This document shows positions 1-11,392 of a DNA stretch of 64,000 nt, piece after piece. The notes beneath the pieces were generated by a model. It worked only from the letters and a program-made list of their open reading frames with translations. It was not told where the DNA came from and made no database searches. The DNA is taken from NCBI RefSeq assembly GCF_036324505.1, contig NC_086368.1:15891921-15955920 (forward strand). Direction: 5' to 3'. The position numbers and the translations under genes were made by a program. Source of the DNA: Eleginops maclovinus. Lineage: Eukaryota > Chordata > Actinopteri > Perciformes > Eleginopidae. How positions within the stretch are numbered: the first letter of the stretch is position 1; each line of letters starts with the position of its first letter.

Positions 1-257
1 TGTCTCCTGTACTTCCTTGTAACTTCCTTGTTGTCATGACATTATATAATCTTTGATTTTATTGGTTAGAAGGGATGTTAGGTGACACATTAAAGGTGCA
101 ATATGATTGGTTAGAGGCTTGTGTTATTTTTTAAAGCTGTTTTTTGAAGCGTCATTTATAAATGACGAAGTCCCATATTATTAACCACATTTGCTTTCTA
201 CCCTGAAGCTGCACTGCATCCTGGATTGTTTGTAAATGGGAAACCTGCCTGTAAACC
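1..257. other. Left flank, no gene seen
   Basis: AT-rich unique-looking sequence ending at the target site of the hAT transposon. I see no exon or recognisable repeat in it. Confidence 0.5.
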
Positions 258-265
258 CTTTAGAC
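258..265 (+). repeat. Left target-site duplication of the hAT element
   Basis: CTTTAGAC, identical to the eight bases at 2906-2913 on the other side of the element. Confidence 0.92.
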
Positions 266-610
266 CAGGGGTCTTCAACGTTTTTCAGGCCAGGGACCCC
301 CAAACTGATGGAGAGTTGGAGCAGGGACCCCCTACTATTAATATGGCATACAATTGTGTTTTATATTAAACGGGGCCTAGTGCAGTGTGTAAACATAGAT
401 ACTGTTATTGTACATTCAATACTAAGCTATTCAAATAATACACAGGTTAATATATTCATGTTTTTATTTTAAACAAGTGCAAGGTACAGTGTGGCCGTAC
501 CACTGCCATTTATAAACAAACACTGAGCTATGAGATTTTAACACTAAACATGCATGTAGATGGGACAATGAATCCTCAAACCATCTGTGGATGGCACACG
601 TACTCTCACA

Positions 611-2527
611 TCAGTGAGATGTCTGACCCTGATGAGCAGCACACAGCTGATCCAGCCTTGGACGGATGGAGGTTGTCAGGCAGAGGGTCATATCAGCCTC
701 AGGCTGCAGCCTTGACCTGTATTTGTTTTTCAAGTAAGTCAGTGAGGAAAATCCACTTTCGCAAAGATAGGTTGTGGCAAAGGGCAAAAGGCTCATCATG
801 GCTTTTCCTGCCAATTGCGGAAAGTCTTTCTGGCAAGAGATCCAGAACTGGGTGAGTGGTTTTGTGTCATATATGTGTCTGAACGTACTGTCAGTGGATA
901 GTTCGATTAGCTGATCCTCCTCCGTCACTGTCAGGTGTGTGCCGTCTGCTGCGTTATCTGTGAATGGAAACAGCATCCATGTCTTGTCCCTGCGCCAGGA
1001 GTCAGCCTCAGAAAAGTAGTGCCCAAATTGTCCCTCGAGCGCCTCCAAATGCGCAAGAATTGCGCGTGTAATGGGGGGCGAGAGCACAGCAGAATCTCCC
1101 AGCTCATCCACTGATGGAAACATGGAAAATATTTCCTCCCCGATGTGCTCCCTCCACCTTTTGATTTTTTTTAGAAAGCCTTCCATTTTGTCATACAGTT
1201 GAATGGCATGGGTATTGCGGCCTTGCATTGAACTGTTCAGTTTGTTCAGCTCAGCGAAAACATCAGCAAGATAGGCAAGTTTGGTGACCCAAACATTGTC
1301 ACTGAAAAGTGCAGCCAGCTCTGTGCGCTTTTGGAGAAGTAAAAACTCCCGAATATACTTGCGCAATTCCAGCACACGTGACAACACTGTTCCACGTGAA
1401 AGCCACCGAACCTCGGAATGGTAGAGTAGCGCAGTGTGTTCTTCTCCCTCAGCAGCACAGAGATTCGAGAAGAGACGTGTTTGCAATGCGCTCTTCTTGA
1501 CTAGGTTGACTACTTTCACTACCGAGTCCATGACATCTGCCAATTCAGCGCTCATATCTTTGGCAACAAGTGACTCCCTGTGTAGCATGCAGTGCGTCCA
1601 AATCACTTGCGGAGACACATCCCTTACAAGCGTGATTAGTCCACTTTTTAAACCAGCCATGGCTCTTGCACCGTCAGTGCACAGCGCAATACATTTTGTC
1701 CACGGAATGTCATTCTCTCTGAAAAAAACATCGATCACTTTGAAGATTTCAGAACTAGTTGTGCGTTGAGGGAGGCACTTACAAAACAAAAATTCCTCCT
1801 GCATTTCCTTATCATCGACAAAGCGCACAAACGCCAGAAGCTGGGCGTCCTTCGACACATCTGTTGACTCGTCTAATTGTAACGCAAATGCATCTGCCAA
1901 CCTCAGCTTCTCTATCAGTTGCATCCTCACATCAGATGCCATCTCGTCTATACGGCGAGCTATGGTTGTGTCCGACACTGGAATGGTTTTCAGTTTATTA
2001 ATGTCAATATCATTTCCATACATGGTTTTACACATATCGGTTGCTGAAGGCAATATTAAATCCTCTGCAAGTGTGTATGGCTGTTTCTTCTGGGCAATCC
2101 GAAGAGCAATTTGATAAGAGCATTTCAAAGCTAGCTCCCCAACTTTGGCTGATTTTCTGATCAATGTCTGTTGACCTTGGAGGGATTTGAGGCTAGCTTG
2201 GAAGTATTCAACAGGTTTGTCTTTTAAGTGGCTGTGTGTTGTCTCCAAGTGACGCTGCAGCTTTGATGGCTTCATAGATTCATTTGAAAGAACAGTAGAG
2301 CAAATGACACACATTGGAAACTCAATGCCATCTGTCTCCTTAAAGGTAAACCCGAACTTCAGATAATGATCTGAATATTTTCGTGTCTTCTCCCTTTTGC
2401 GCTTACCCTTATTAGCTGCAACATCTGCAGGCGCAGCAGGTTCTGCCTCGTCACTTGCATGTTCACTGGTGGATGGTATCTCGCTTGTGCTTGTTGATTT
2501 TTTCGCTCGAGTTACAAAACGATCCAT
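611..2527 (-). CDS. hAT-family transposase with BED zinc finger (ZBED5/FAM200-like)
   Basis: A single 638-residue frame from ATG to TGA with no break. Residues 1-50 are a basic, serine-rich tail. A BED-type finger follows with C73-x2-C76 and H93-x4-H98. The catalytic RNase H-like part shows LQLDESTD (D219) and CTDGARAMAG (D285), the usual positions of the first two acidic residues in hAT transposases. The C-terminal hAT dimerisation region carries the LCESGFS motif near residue 588 followed by KNKYRSRL. Length and architecture match the ZBED5/SCAND3/FAM200 group of hAT (Buster/Charlie) transposases. It would bind the element's ends and cut and paste it in the nucleus. Because it lies inside clear terminal repeats with target duplications, I read it as a transposase and not a domesticated host gene. 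The third catalytic residue was not placed. Confidence 0.93.
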   Translation of the reverse strand: MDRFVTRAKKSTSTSEIPSTSEHASDEAEPAAPADVAANKGKRKREKTRKYSDHYLKFGFTFKETDGIEFPMCVICSTVLSNESMKPSKLQRHLETTHSHLKDKPVEYFQASLKSLQGQQTLIRKSAKVGELALKCSYQIALRIAQKKQPYTLAEDLILPSATDMCKTMYGNDIDINKLKTIPVSDTTIARRIDEMASDVRMQLIEKLRLADAFALQLDESTDVSKDAQLLAFVRFVDDKEMQEEFLFCKCLPQRTTSSEIFKVIDVFFRENDIPWTKCIALCTDGARAMAGLKSGLITLVRDVSPQVIWTHCMLHRESLVAKDMSAELADVMDSVVKVVNLVKKSALQTRLFSNLCAAEGEEHTALLYHSEVRWLSRGTVLSRVLELRKYIREFLLLQKRTELAALFSDNVWVTKLAYLADVFAELNKLNSSMQGRNTHAIQLYDKMEGFLKKIKRWREHIGEEIFSMFPSVDELGDSAVLSPPITRAILAHLEALEGQFGHYFSEADSWRRDKTWMLFPFTDNAADGTHLTVTEEDQLIELSTDSTFRHIYDTKPLTQFWISCQKDFPQLAGKAMMSLLPFATTYLCESGFSSLTYLKNKYRSRLQPEADMTLCLTTSIRPRLDQLCAAHQGQTSH

Positions 2528-2644
2528 TTTATATGTATGGTCTTCTCAATAATGTCGCTGCATGCATCCCTGTGTCTGGGTCTTCAGTAAACTGGGGCCT
2601 GAATAGGCTCTCGTCCAATCACGGGGAACCTGACAGAGCCAGCG

Positions 2645-2668
2645 CATAGACATAATATTATGTCTATG
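2645..2668. repeat. 24-bp perfect palindrome upstream of the transposase
   Basis: Each half is CATAGACATAAT, giving a perfect 24-bp palindrome. It is bracketed by 9-bp direct repeats GAGCCAGCG at 2636-2644 and 2668-2676. It lies about 120 bp upstream of the transposase start codon, inside the hAT element. It could be a regulatory site or a tiny nested insertion. Confidence 0.8.
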
Positions 2669-2905
2669 AGCCAGCGTGTGTCACACGGCCTCGTGATTGG
2701 CACATCTGCCTCCATTTTTCCGTTCGCTATAATATTTTGGATTTGTGTTGTGCATTTAAAGACATTGCAATTTGTGGGAAAAAACGGTTTGTAAAAAAAA
2801 TATATATATATAAAAAATTGTCTAATCAACCAAAGATTTTGCGACCCCCCTGCAGTACCTCCGCGGACCCCCTGGGGGTCGCGACCCCCCTGTTGAAGAC
2901 CTCTG

Positions 2906-2913
2906 CTTTAGAC
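2906..2913 (+). repeat. Right target-site duplication of the hAT element
   Basis: CTTTAGAC, identical to 258-265. Confidence 0.92.
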
Positions 2914-3600
2914 ATCTGTATATTATTGACTTTGAGTGCAAAGGATGTCCGCCTACATTTTGTGAGAGAAGAAATCCAGGAACCATCAAAAAAATATCTG
3001 TTATCAAAGGTTTTTCGAAGAATAAATCGTGTTTTTGATTAAATAAGGTGTGGCTCAAATTCTTTTCTCCAAATATGCCACATCTAGATTATCTTGCAGT
3101 AAAAACATAGGGAAATGGGCGTTAATTGAGAGGTAGAGAGATATTTTTTGTAATAATGTAATTGTTGCCTATATCTTTATATGGGAAGTACAGTTTTCTG
3201 TTCAGTATCTGATGTGCAAATCTTGGAATAAAAGTTGTTTTCTGCAGAACTTTTATACACTTTGATGTTGAACAGCCTATACCAATAAAAAAGTTAGCAA
3301 TTTCATTTTCAGGAGGTTATCTAAAGAAATAAACCTTTTAAAGTGATAGCTAATAAATAAATAAAGTAACATTAATTAAATGGGCTCTGTAATTTGTATA
3401 TTTAGGCTAACATAAACATGAAGGTTGTGACTCATCAAGTAGGGTATTTCCTTACCTCACAAACCCGGTTATTTGATTAAATGTGAAGCTGAGTTAACAA
3501 TGAACTGAAGGTTATAAAGAAAATACAAATACTGAGGTGTATTGTGGTTTTACAGTGCATAAATACTTTCAATTGCGGTTGCATTGATAGTGGGGTGTGT
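2914..3600. other. Spacer between hAT element and micos10 promoter
   Basis: AT-rich sequence with no supported exon. It probably belongs to the upstream region of micos10. Confidence 0.5.
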
Positions 3601-3626
3601 TCACGTGATTTTAATTTCTCTCGCGA
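3601..3626 (+). promoter_or_regulatory. Probable micos10 core promoter motifs
   Basis: The palindromic E-box TCACGTGA lies at 3601-3608 and TCTCGCGA at 3619-3626, about 35-60 bp upstream of the micos10 start codon. TCTCGCGA resembles the known TCTCGCGAGA element of TATA-less housekeeping promoters, and the E-box is a USF/TFE-type site. The position fits a short 5' UTR, but the transcription start is inferred. Confidence 0.5.
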
Positions 3627-3660
3627 TATTTTACGGAGCTTCCTCATCACAGCTGAAAAC

Positions 3661-6600
3661 ATGGCTGACTTACATGGACGGAAATGGGACCGCTGTCTTG
3701 CTGATACAGCCGTGAAAACAGGTTAATATCTCTTCATATCTGTTACATAATTATTTAATGCCGTCATTAGGTATTCAGCAGCTTATTGCAAATGGTAAAT
3801 AAATCCTGCTAAACTTCAGTCGAGGTCCTTTTTACGCGGCATCTGTCTCACCATGCAGGGACAGATTACTGAGGTCAAATGTAAACCTGTGTCTGCTAAA
3901 TGGATATAAAACTGATTCAATGTTTATTTGTTGGGGGACATTATAAGATCAAAGAATACATCCTTAAGGTACAAGATAGACTCTGTGTTTCGACTAACAG
4001 ACTGTACAGATGTGAACAAAGTCATCGTTAGACAGAGTAAAGGTTAATTCTGCCTACATCATCCTGAAGTCTTATTGTCCTGATTCCCAGGATGTCTTTC
4101 AACGTTGAATCAATATTTTACCGTAAGGAGCATCACGGTCCTTCTCTTGAGGTTGTAGCACCTACACATACAGCGTTTACAGAAACAAAAGCACCTGTTC
4201 TGTGCAGGTGGACGTTTTGGATTGTAGGCCTTATACGGAAAACTATAAGGGTCACAAAATAGTTGAAGGTAAGTGTTTCATCAGTTGCACTGCAAAATAA
4301 ACAGGGACATTTCTTGAATCAAGTCGTATTCAAAATAATAGATGTTTGTTTCCTCTATCGTTTCTGGTCTTCCCTCAACCAGTCTTCTATGATAAAACAT
4401 CCTCAAGGGTCTTAATGTAGAGCTCATATGGTTATTTGGAAAAATGTTTAACCACGATCAAATACTTTGACTGGCAAACAATCTTTCCCAAAAGGAACTT
4501 AATGATGTCAACTTCCGAACAATGAAAGATGTTTCTTGCTGTGAGTAAAAACATCTGCATTGTGGCCTTTCTTTGAGCTCCCTGTGTAGCAACTTGCCAG
4601 CTGTGCCAAGGTGTCTCTGGTAGCCAGAGAAACTGTGCTGCACGTGTTGTGCTCAGGGGCTTGTTTAAACATTTTTTGTTAGTCCTTACTTTCTTTGATC
4701 GTTTGGGAAGATGTTTGTTAGCATTTATGTAGTGCAGTCTTTTAAGTGTGTTGATAATTCCTAGCATTTAATAAATTAGTTACTTTGAGACATCCAACTA
4801 TAAAAGACAAATATCTGACTGTGTGTCCTTCACACTGGGTGGGTATTGCCAGGGTCAACCAAGGAATGCCTTATCAAATTTAGTGACATGTGGACATGCA
4901 ACACATTTAATCATAATAAATGTGAACAAAAGTTAACTGAGCTCTGTACAGCAGGGTGTGGCAGGGCATCAAGGCCCTGCGGAGTAAAACATGCAGTCTG
5001 CAGCAGATGAGCCCTCAGGGCCACTGGATACTGAACATATTAGTGTTACAACATAACTCTTACCTGAACTCCCACAGTAGCAGTGCCACTCCGTCATTGC
5101 AAGATCGTTTTTTTATGTTGTGAAAATTGTTTTTATGTCAGGGAGTGTCATTGTACCGTTGTCCTGCATAGCAGAATAATGACTATAAAAGTTTGTTCTA
5201 TAACATTTGCTTCACTAACTTAAATAATAGGGGACTAAAACCATTTTTGAAATAATGATAACATATCAAATTGTGGGTTAAATGTAAATCTGCAATGTAA
5301 CCAGAAACATTTCTCTGTGAGGTATATTTTGTAGTACAATGATATCCTTGGCAGTACAAGTACAAAGTAAATAGTATCCTGTAGAATGTGTGCTTGGAGA
5401 GCTTTTACTGAGTTATTTTAGTGGTACAAGTTACAACAGTCACATAATAAAATATTTGTCAAAAAAAAATCAATCCATCTGTTAAGGGGACTTTTAGTCT
5501 GAGTCCCAAGGCAGTTGCTTCCCTTGCCTATTTTTAAATCTGATAAACGCTTTTCGTTTACCGTGAGTTTAGATCCCCGTTTATTCTGATCATGAGTAGC
5601 CATGATCTTCGGGGTCGAACCCAGCTATGTCATGGCAAATGTTTGGCTTAGTGTCAAGTGTAAATTTCTTTTTATAGGCAGTTGATTGAAAAAAAACCGG
5701 CAAGCAGCAATACCACAGGACAAGCAATTAGCTTGTTCCTGACAAGCATGTTTTGCACAGGATCAGGCACCATGAACAAGACCGTGACATAAAAGGTTGG
5801 TGCCTCTTCACTACATTTTATATTTAATGCCACAGGTTAAGATTATTTGGTAAAGCTTTTAGATATCCTATAAAGAAATTGTACTGTTCAGCAACAGTAG
5901 AAAGCCAAATAAATATACACTGGTCAGCGATAAATGTGAAGAGAGAAGTCAAATCCAACTCCTTTTTGTGAAGAGTGGATTGCATTTGCATTGATGAGGG
6001 CACAATCAGAAACTTCCTCTTCTTAACAGGAAACAACTTTGTTTATTTGAAACATACTATTTCATTTGAGGAACTAGTAAACAGTATTTTAGTGAGACAG
6101 GCGAGTAATAATATTCACTACCTGTGAGCCAACAGGCTCCAAATGACAATGCTAACACTCTGATGTTTAACATGTTGTATTTTTATCCATGTTTACTTGG
6201 GATACCATTTAGCATGCTAGTATTTACCAATAAGCATAAACGCCAAAGCTGAGGACGACAGGAATGTCTTTTAATCAGGGTCCTTACAAAAGTATTTCAT
6301 GAATAAATATATTTTGACTTGATGATGGCACATCTTAAGAAAGAAGGGCTGCACAGCACAATACATTAGTTATATTACTTTACATTTGCAGTATGACTGT
6401 CACTTAGTCATATTAAGGAATCTTATTTTTGTCACTCAGTATACAGAAACATAAACAACTATAACCCCAACCCAAGTGCAAACAAATGTCCTGTCACAAC
6501 AATTTTGAAAATTGCAATGTCAGTTAAACCAAACTGTGTTCACAAGGAGGCTAAAAGTTGGTCAAATGTTTTGTGAGATTGTGTGTGTGAATGCAGGAAC

Positions 6601-8142
6601 GTGTGGATGCATGCATGTACGTGGTCACTGCTATTGAGAATGAAGGCTAATTGAGAAACAACATTCACAAAGTCAAAATGATTGTCTTTAGTGATCCCAT
6701 TCCCAAATACTTGTAAAACTACTTTAAATAATGAACAAATGAAATACAATAGCATCTTTAGTTTCTAGGAGTATTTTCAGTTTTTTGGGTTAAGCAGTTC
6801 TTTCTACTTTACAAAAAAAATGTTTTTGTTATAATCTATCCCACTTGAAGACAACCAGACAAAGAGTATAGATGCCAAAAGGAGATGTTGATCAGCCCTC
6901 ATACTTTGCCAATGCTTTAACTGTATTACTGTCAGTGGAACATCATGGGACTTCAAAACTTCTCTGGCTGAAGAGTAAAGAAACACTGCGGCTGCAACAG
7001 ACGGAGAACCTTAAATCTAACCGAATCTCTGCTTGAAATGTACGCAGAGGAAAATGATTTATTGTAGATCTGCAAAGATAGTGAGGGTGTGCGGGGTCTT
7101 TTGTGGTCTTGTTTTACATTTGTAAGTTGTGTAATGGAGAACAGTCTGAGGGTTCTGGTTCGGTCATGCTGCATAGCTCTCTGAATCCAATTAAGAGTCG
7201 GAGGGGCCCAAATGGATGTTTTTTTATGTGTTTTCTGTGCTGGCTGGCCTTGCTGTTGGGTGTGGTGTGTCCTGCAGCGAGGTGAAGTTAAGCGCACAAA
7301 CACATTCCTCCTCAAGATCCCACTCCGGTCTCAGCACTTCAAACAACTCCTGTGCCACCGACTTACCTTCCGCTTGACCATACTGGCTCGAGACATTGCT
7401 TACCAGCACATGTTTGCACTGTTTGACCTACAGTTCTTTTACTTCAGCCTCATGGACACTGTCGTTCCTCATTTGAACTAATTTCCCCCTCCCTTGCACC
7501 CATTTTAATGTTTTTTTTTTCTTTTTTGGAAGGTTGTGCTCTTTCTGCTTTTTCTCTCCTTCTCTTTTCCTAATGAGCAATGTCTTTCTAACTTGTGCTA
7601 TTTACCAACTCTTGCATCAAACATAATAGCGGCACCCCACTGACCTCATTACAACAGATTTAAATCCATGCCAGGCAGTTTTTATGTTGGATCAGACATG
7701 ATCACATTACCTCAGTGCTGAAGTCAAATATTTGTTGGAAGTGTGTTTTAATCACAGCACTCTTACTTTGTTATTTCCTCACTCTTTGCAGTTACCGGCC
7801 TTGGTCTTGGCGTATTGTTCTCTGTCGTTCTCTTTAAACGTAAGTGCTCCTCTTCTAAAATAGACTTTTAAATGCAGGTTTTTTGTACTTTTAAACATAA
7901 TTTATGGTTGACTGTTCCTTTCCCCCAGGTCGCACATGGCCTGTTTCACTTGGATCAGGTTTGGGACTGGGCATGGGATACGCCAACTGCCAGCACGACT
8001 TAAGGTCACCATACCTGGTTCACGGCAGCATGGTTAAGGTATGCAGAGTGTTTGAAATGTATAGTATATTTACTTAAGGTCTGTGGTGTACCCATACATC
8101 ATTTTTTAATAATCTTTGTTTGCTTATTTACAGGACCAATAG
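3661..8142 (+). CDS. micos10: MICOS complex subunit Mic10
   Basis: Coding exons: 3661-3721, 7792-7839, 7929-8038 and 8134-8142, all with GT-AG junctions, giving 75 residues (human is 78). The start has a good context (AAAACATGG). Exon 1 carries GRKWDRCLADTAVK, almost identical to human MICOS10. Two membrane-spanning segments hold the glycine motifs required for Mic10 oligomerisation: GLGLG (residues 23-27) and GSGLGLGMG (45-53), separated by the basic KRR turn (36-38). The tail YANCQHDLRSPYLVHG also matches the family, and the last exon adds only Asp-Gln and the stop. Mic10 is a small hairpin protein of the inner mitochondrial membrane that bends membrane at crista junctions within the MICOS complex. 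nbl1 follows in the same direction, as in human. Confidence 0.96.
3722..7791 (+). other. micos10 intron 1
   Basis: About 4.1 kb of intron between exons 1 and 2. It begins GTTAAT and ends in a pyrimidine tract and GCAG. I see no other gene or clear transposon in it. The open frames here are short and lack splice or family support. Confidence 0.75.
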
Positions 8143-8281
8143 TGAAGGACTACAGATGAATAGGATTTGCCAAGAAGATGCTTGTCTGTTTTTGTTATTG
8201 TTTTGCTGCTCATTTTTGTCCTAGCACTAATGACCAATGATGCCAACATTGTGTTTATCAAAAGGCAGTCAATGTATATTT

Positions 8282-8287
8282 AATAAA
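8282..8287 (+). terminator. micos10 polyadenylation signal
   Basis: AATAAA 139 bp after the stop codon, followed by a T- and TG-containing stretch. This is the first canonical signal downstream of the gene, so the 3' UTR is probably about 150-165 nt. Confidence 0.7.
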
Positions 8288-8307
8288 GCAATTCTGGAAA
8301 TCTGTCT

Positions 8308-8350
8308 TTGTTTCTCTCTCTCCCTCCCTCTCTCTCTCGCTCTCTCTCTT
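8308..8350 (+). repeat. CT-rich simple repeat
   Basis: Low-complexity CTCTCT/CCCTCC tract just downstream of the micos10 polyadenylation signal. Confidence 0.7.
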
Positions 8351-10300
8351 TGTGTTCCTCTGAGGGGAACAAAATGTGGTTTGGGGGTGGGATGCAATTT
8401 TGTGTGTTAATGAGCTGGGAGACTTGAACTCCTGCTGTTTTGGAATGAGGGCCAGGTTCAGCATCTGCAGCCCTTCTAGAGAGTAGGAGGATGAAAAGTT
8501 GCACATACAAACATACAGTTTGTGGGAGATTAATGCATAGAAAGAGAGAAAGTTATGTTGGTTCATATTGATTTACCATTTATGGATGTAGGTTTCTTTT
8601 GCAACCATAATGGGTTGATTCCTAAGCAACTCAGTCCACGTTTTACTCATAGATTAAGCATTCGCGTTTTGTGCAGTAATTTGCACTCCTGTTTTAAGTT
8701 GTGTGAGTTGGACAAGTGTGTTTGCTGTGACTGAGACTGTTTTCTTCACAGGGAGTCAGAAAAGTACACGTCTCCGTATCAAAAAGAATCTCTTACGTCT
8801 TGTGTATTCGTTGGCCGTCAGTCTGTTTGGAGAGATTGTTTTGAGTGTGATTGATCACTTATGTGTAGTTGCGTGGGCCTGCTAGGAGAGAAGAGGGATT
8901 GTTTGTGTGAGCGTGTGCAGGCGCACACGTTTATCCAGCCCCCTGGTGAAGCAGAATCCGTGGAATGCAGAGGAATGCCTTTTCTGGACTGGAGCTAGGT
9001 CTTATTACTAACAGGTGAGTTCTGCACTTTGCACTCTGAACATCACACATGGTTTACACTTCACATCAAAGAAAACATTGATGCATGTGTGCATACACTA
9101 ACACACACACACACATACTCACATTTTCCCTCTCATCACAGTAACAGCCTTCTCAGCAATGTAAACACATAATGAGCAATGCCAGAAATTAAGCCATATC
9201 ACTCGTCCCCTGTCCATTAAAATATTTGTTTGCAAGTCGAGCGTGAGACAGCTAAGGGTGCTTATGGACACAAGCCAGGCTGAACACCTGTAGGCAGGTA
9301 GGATGAAGTGCAGGAATGGGGTGTGTTTGTGTGAGGGGGACCAGTGACACAGCTGAGATGTAACAAGGCAACTGAAACCCATAGGCCATACTTGTCTGTG
9401 CCTGTCTGAAATTTCTCCTTGGTGAATCATAATTACGAGTCTTATAATGCTAATAAATTGTTTTCATTTAATAACTCAAAACTGTTTAGTCAGTGTTGGT
9501 GAATGTCTTGCATGAAATATAAGACCAGACATGCCATGTGTGCTGCTGCATGACTCCAGCTTGGAGCTACTGATGATCCTGAATTCAGATCTTTGTGTAA
9601 AAACATCAACCACAAATGTTGTTCATGGTATAAAAAGTAAAAATATGCAATGCAAAACAAATGTCCCTGTGATTGCTTTTATTATCTACAATCTTTTTTT
9701 ATATCTAGGCTAAAGGCATTTTTCGGCCTACTAATTTTTGAAAACATAATGTTTGGACTTCTTTAATTTTCCCACTGTTGTTGATAGTTGTCATTGCTAT
9801 TTTCTTTTGTACTGAGTGTTACTGTCAGTGGTTTTGAGGGACAGAACACACTTACCTTTAGCCCAAAGATCTGAATTATGTATTATATAATTCAGCCAGT
9901 TATGCCCATAATCCTTTTTAAATATGATTTGAACTCCCAGGTCCGCAAAACCAGCGAACACCATGCCTTTAAGCAACTCGTGCTCATGAGTCTGTCAGTG
10001 GTTTCACTCCAAACATATTGAAGGGCCTTAATTAGATCAAGTTGTCATGAGCTTATGGTTAACCTGCTGTTGATATCATTTCCTAAGAAATCAGAGAAAT
10101 GGATCAGGGCAGTGATTCACATCTGCTTTACAGCTTGTTTCCCATGTTCACAATGTCAAACGTATATCAAAAAAAAAAAAACATGTCAGTTAAGCAATGA
10201 CATATGTAGGCTCTTTACAAAGTTAATGTATGGCTGTAAATATTTTGTAATCTTATTATATTTGCATTATGTCCTGTAAATCTGATCTGTGGTCTCGCCT
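8351..10300. other. micos10-nbl1 intergenic region
   Basis: No coding exon recognised. A strong splice donor consensus (CAG then GTGAGT, at 9014/9015) follows an unremarkable stretch at about 8930-9014. It could be a non-coding exon of nbl1 or of a micos10-nbl1 readthrough transcript, but nothing else supports it. Confidence 0.4.
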
Positions 10301-10319
10301 TTGGGAAACATTTCAAACC

Positions 10320-10821
10320 TTCCCCAGAGTCCCCCCTCCTCCTCCCCGTCTTCTTTCGTCCAGAAACAGCACAGCAGGACTCCTGTCTGCAGTGGGCTCA
10401 ACCGCGCCTAACCCCGGCTACAGAGTTTTACAACAAAAGACAACAACTTGGAAAGTATTTTTCCGTGGAGTTACGAGAGAATTTAACACTGGCCGAGAGG
10501 AGAACAAAGGGGAGGGACGGTCTGATGGACTCGGGGATGAGATAGCGCTCATAATAACCCCATCTCCCCATCCTTCCCCGTCCGACGCACTGTTATTTTT
10601 CTTCCCGGGTGATGTAACTCATTTATGACTGACTGGGCTCTGAAGTATTCCTGCAGCTGACCAAGCGCTCATATTTTTCTTGAGATTATCAGCGCACGGA
10701 CATATTCCGCAACCCGCATCTGCAGGTTTTAGGTGCCCGTGTCCAGGCTTCGGTGAGGGGGCTCAGCTCAGCGGGACGTAGCGCTGTGTTCAACCGGCTG
10801 TTCCCAATAGGGTCGGTGGTG
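10320..10821 (+). promoter_or_regulatory. nbl1: Probable nbl1 promoter and non-coding first exon
   Basis: This is the first CpG- and GC-rich block after a long AT-rich region. It ends in a good splice donor (GGTG then GTAAGT at 10822). The coding start of nbl1 at 12555 is preceded by an acceptor (CCCCTTTAG, exon from about 12547), so an upstream non-coding exon is needed. This block is the obvious candidate. Confidence 0.55.
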
Positions 10822-11392
10822 GTAAGTTTCTCTACTAAGACCAATAGCCTACTGGAACACGTTACTCAGAAAGTTACATTACTACTTTAAAAGTGAAGTT
10901 TGCAGTAACACAATTTACGGTCGTTTTCTACCTACTGTTAGCTAGGTTAGCCAGTTTTCATCCGTCAGTCTACTTTGGCTGCGACACTTGTTTAAAAATG
11001 ACGGAACAATTTCTTCTATCTTCCGAAGTAAGTTAACCATAGACTGTAAAGGAAGTAATACAACATTTTTTAAAACATCCGTAATTACACGGGGGGATAT
11101 TACTAAATATGCCTAATAATGAAAGTGTGATAAATAAAAGAAAATCAGAAAAGAAGATTTGGACAATCAGCCGTTAAACAGAACCGTTGCTGGCGTTAAT
11201 GTTAGTTAAGTTACTATTAGCTGAGGAGAGATTGCGGCTTTATTGTTCAAATCATATTTAATCTTATACCATATAACCTTTCCGTGTAATAACACGTTTT
11301 TCGTCGTTTTTTATACGTAAAACTGGCTACTGGAGCCTATTTGAAAGGGGAATTTATTTGTTACTGTAACGTGTTGCCAACAGCATTATAGG

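Larger units (their letters stand above)
266..2905 (-). mobile_element. Full-length autonomous-type hAT DNA transposon
   Basis: The element is 2,640 bp. It starts CAGGGGTCTTCAAC at 266 and its other end, read on the minus strand from 2905, is CAGAGGTCTTCAAC, giving 14-bp terminal inverted repeats with one mismatch. It is flanked by a perfect 8-bp direct repeat CTTTAGAC at 258-265 and 2906-2913, the duplication size expected for hAT transposition. Both ends carry subterminal CAGGGACCCCC or GCGACCCCCC motifs; the right end has a 16-bp palindrome at 2874-2889. It encodes one uninterrupted transposase on the minus strand (611-2527). Perfect duplications plus an open frame suggest a young insertion. 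It ends about 750 bp upstream of the micos10 start codon. Confidence 0.93.

Noticed and set aside
1434..1769. Plus-strand frames inside the hAT element
   Set aside because: Shadows of the minus-strand transposase.
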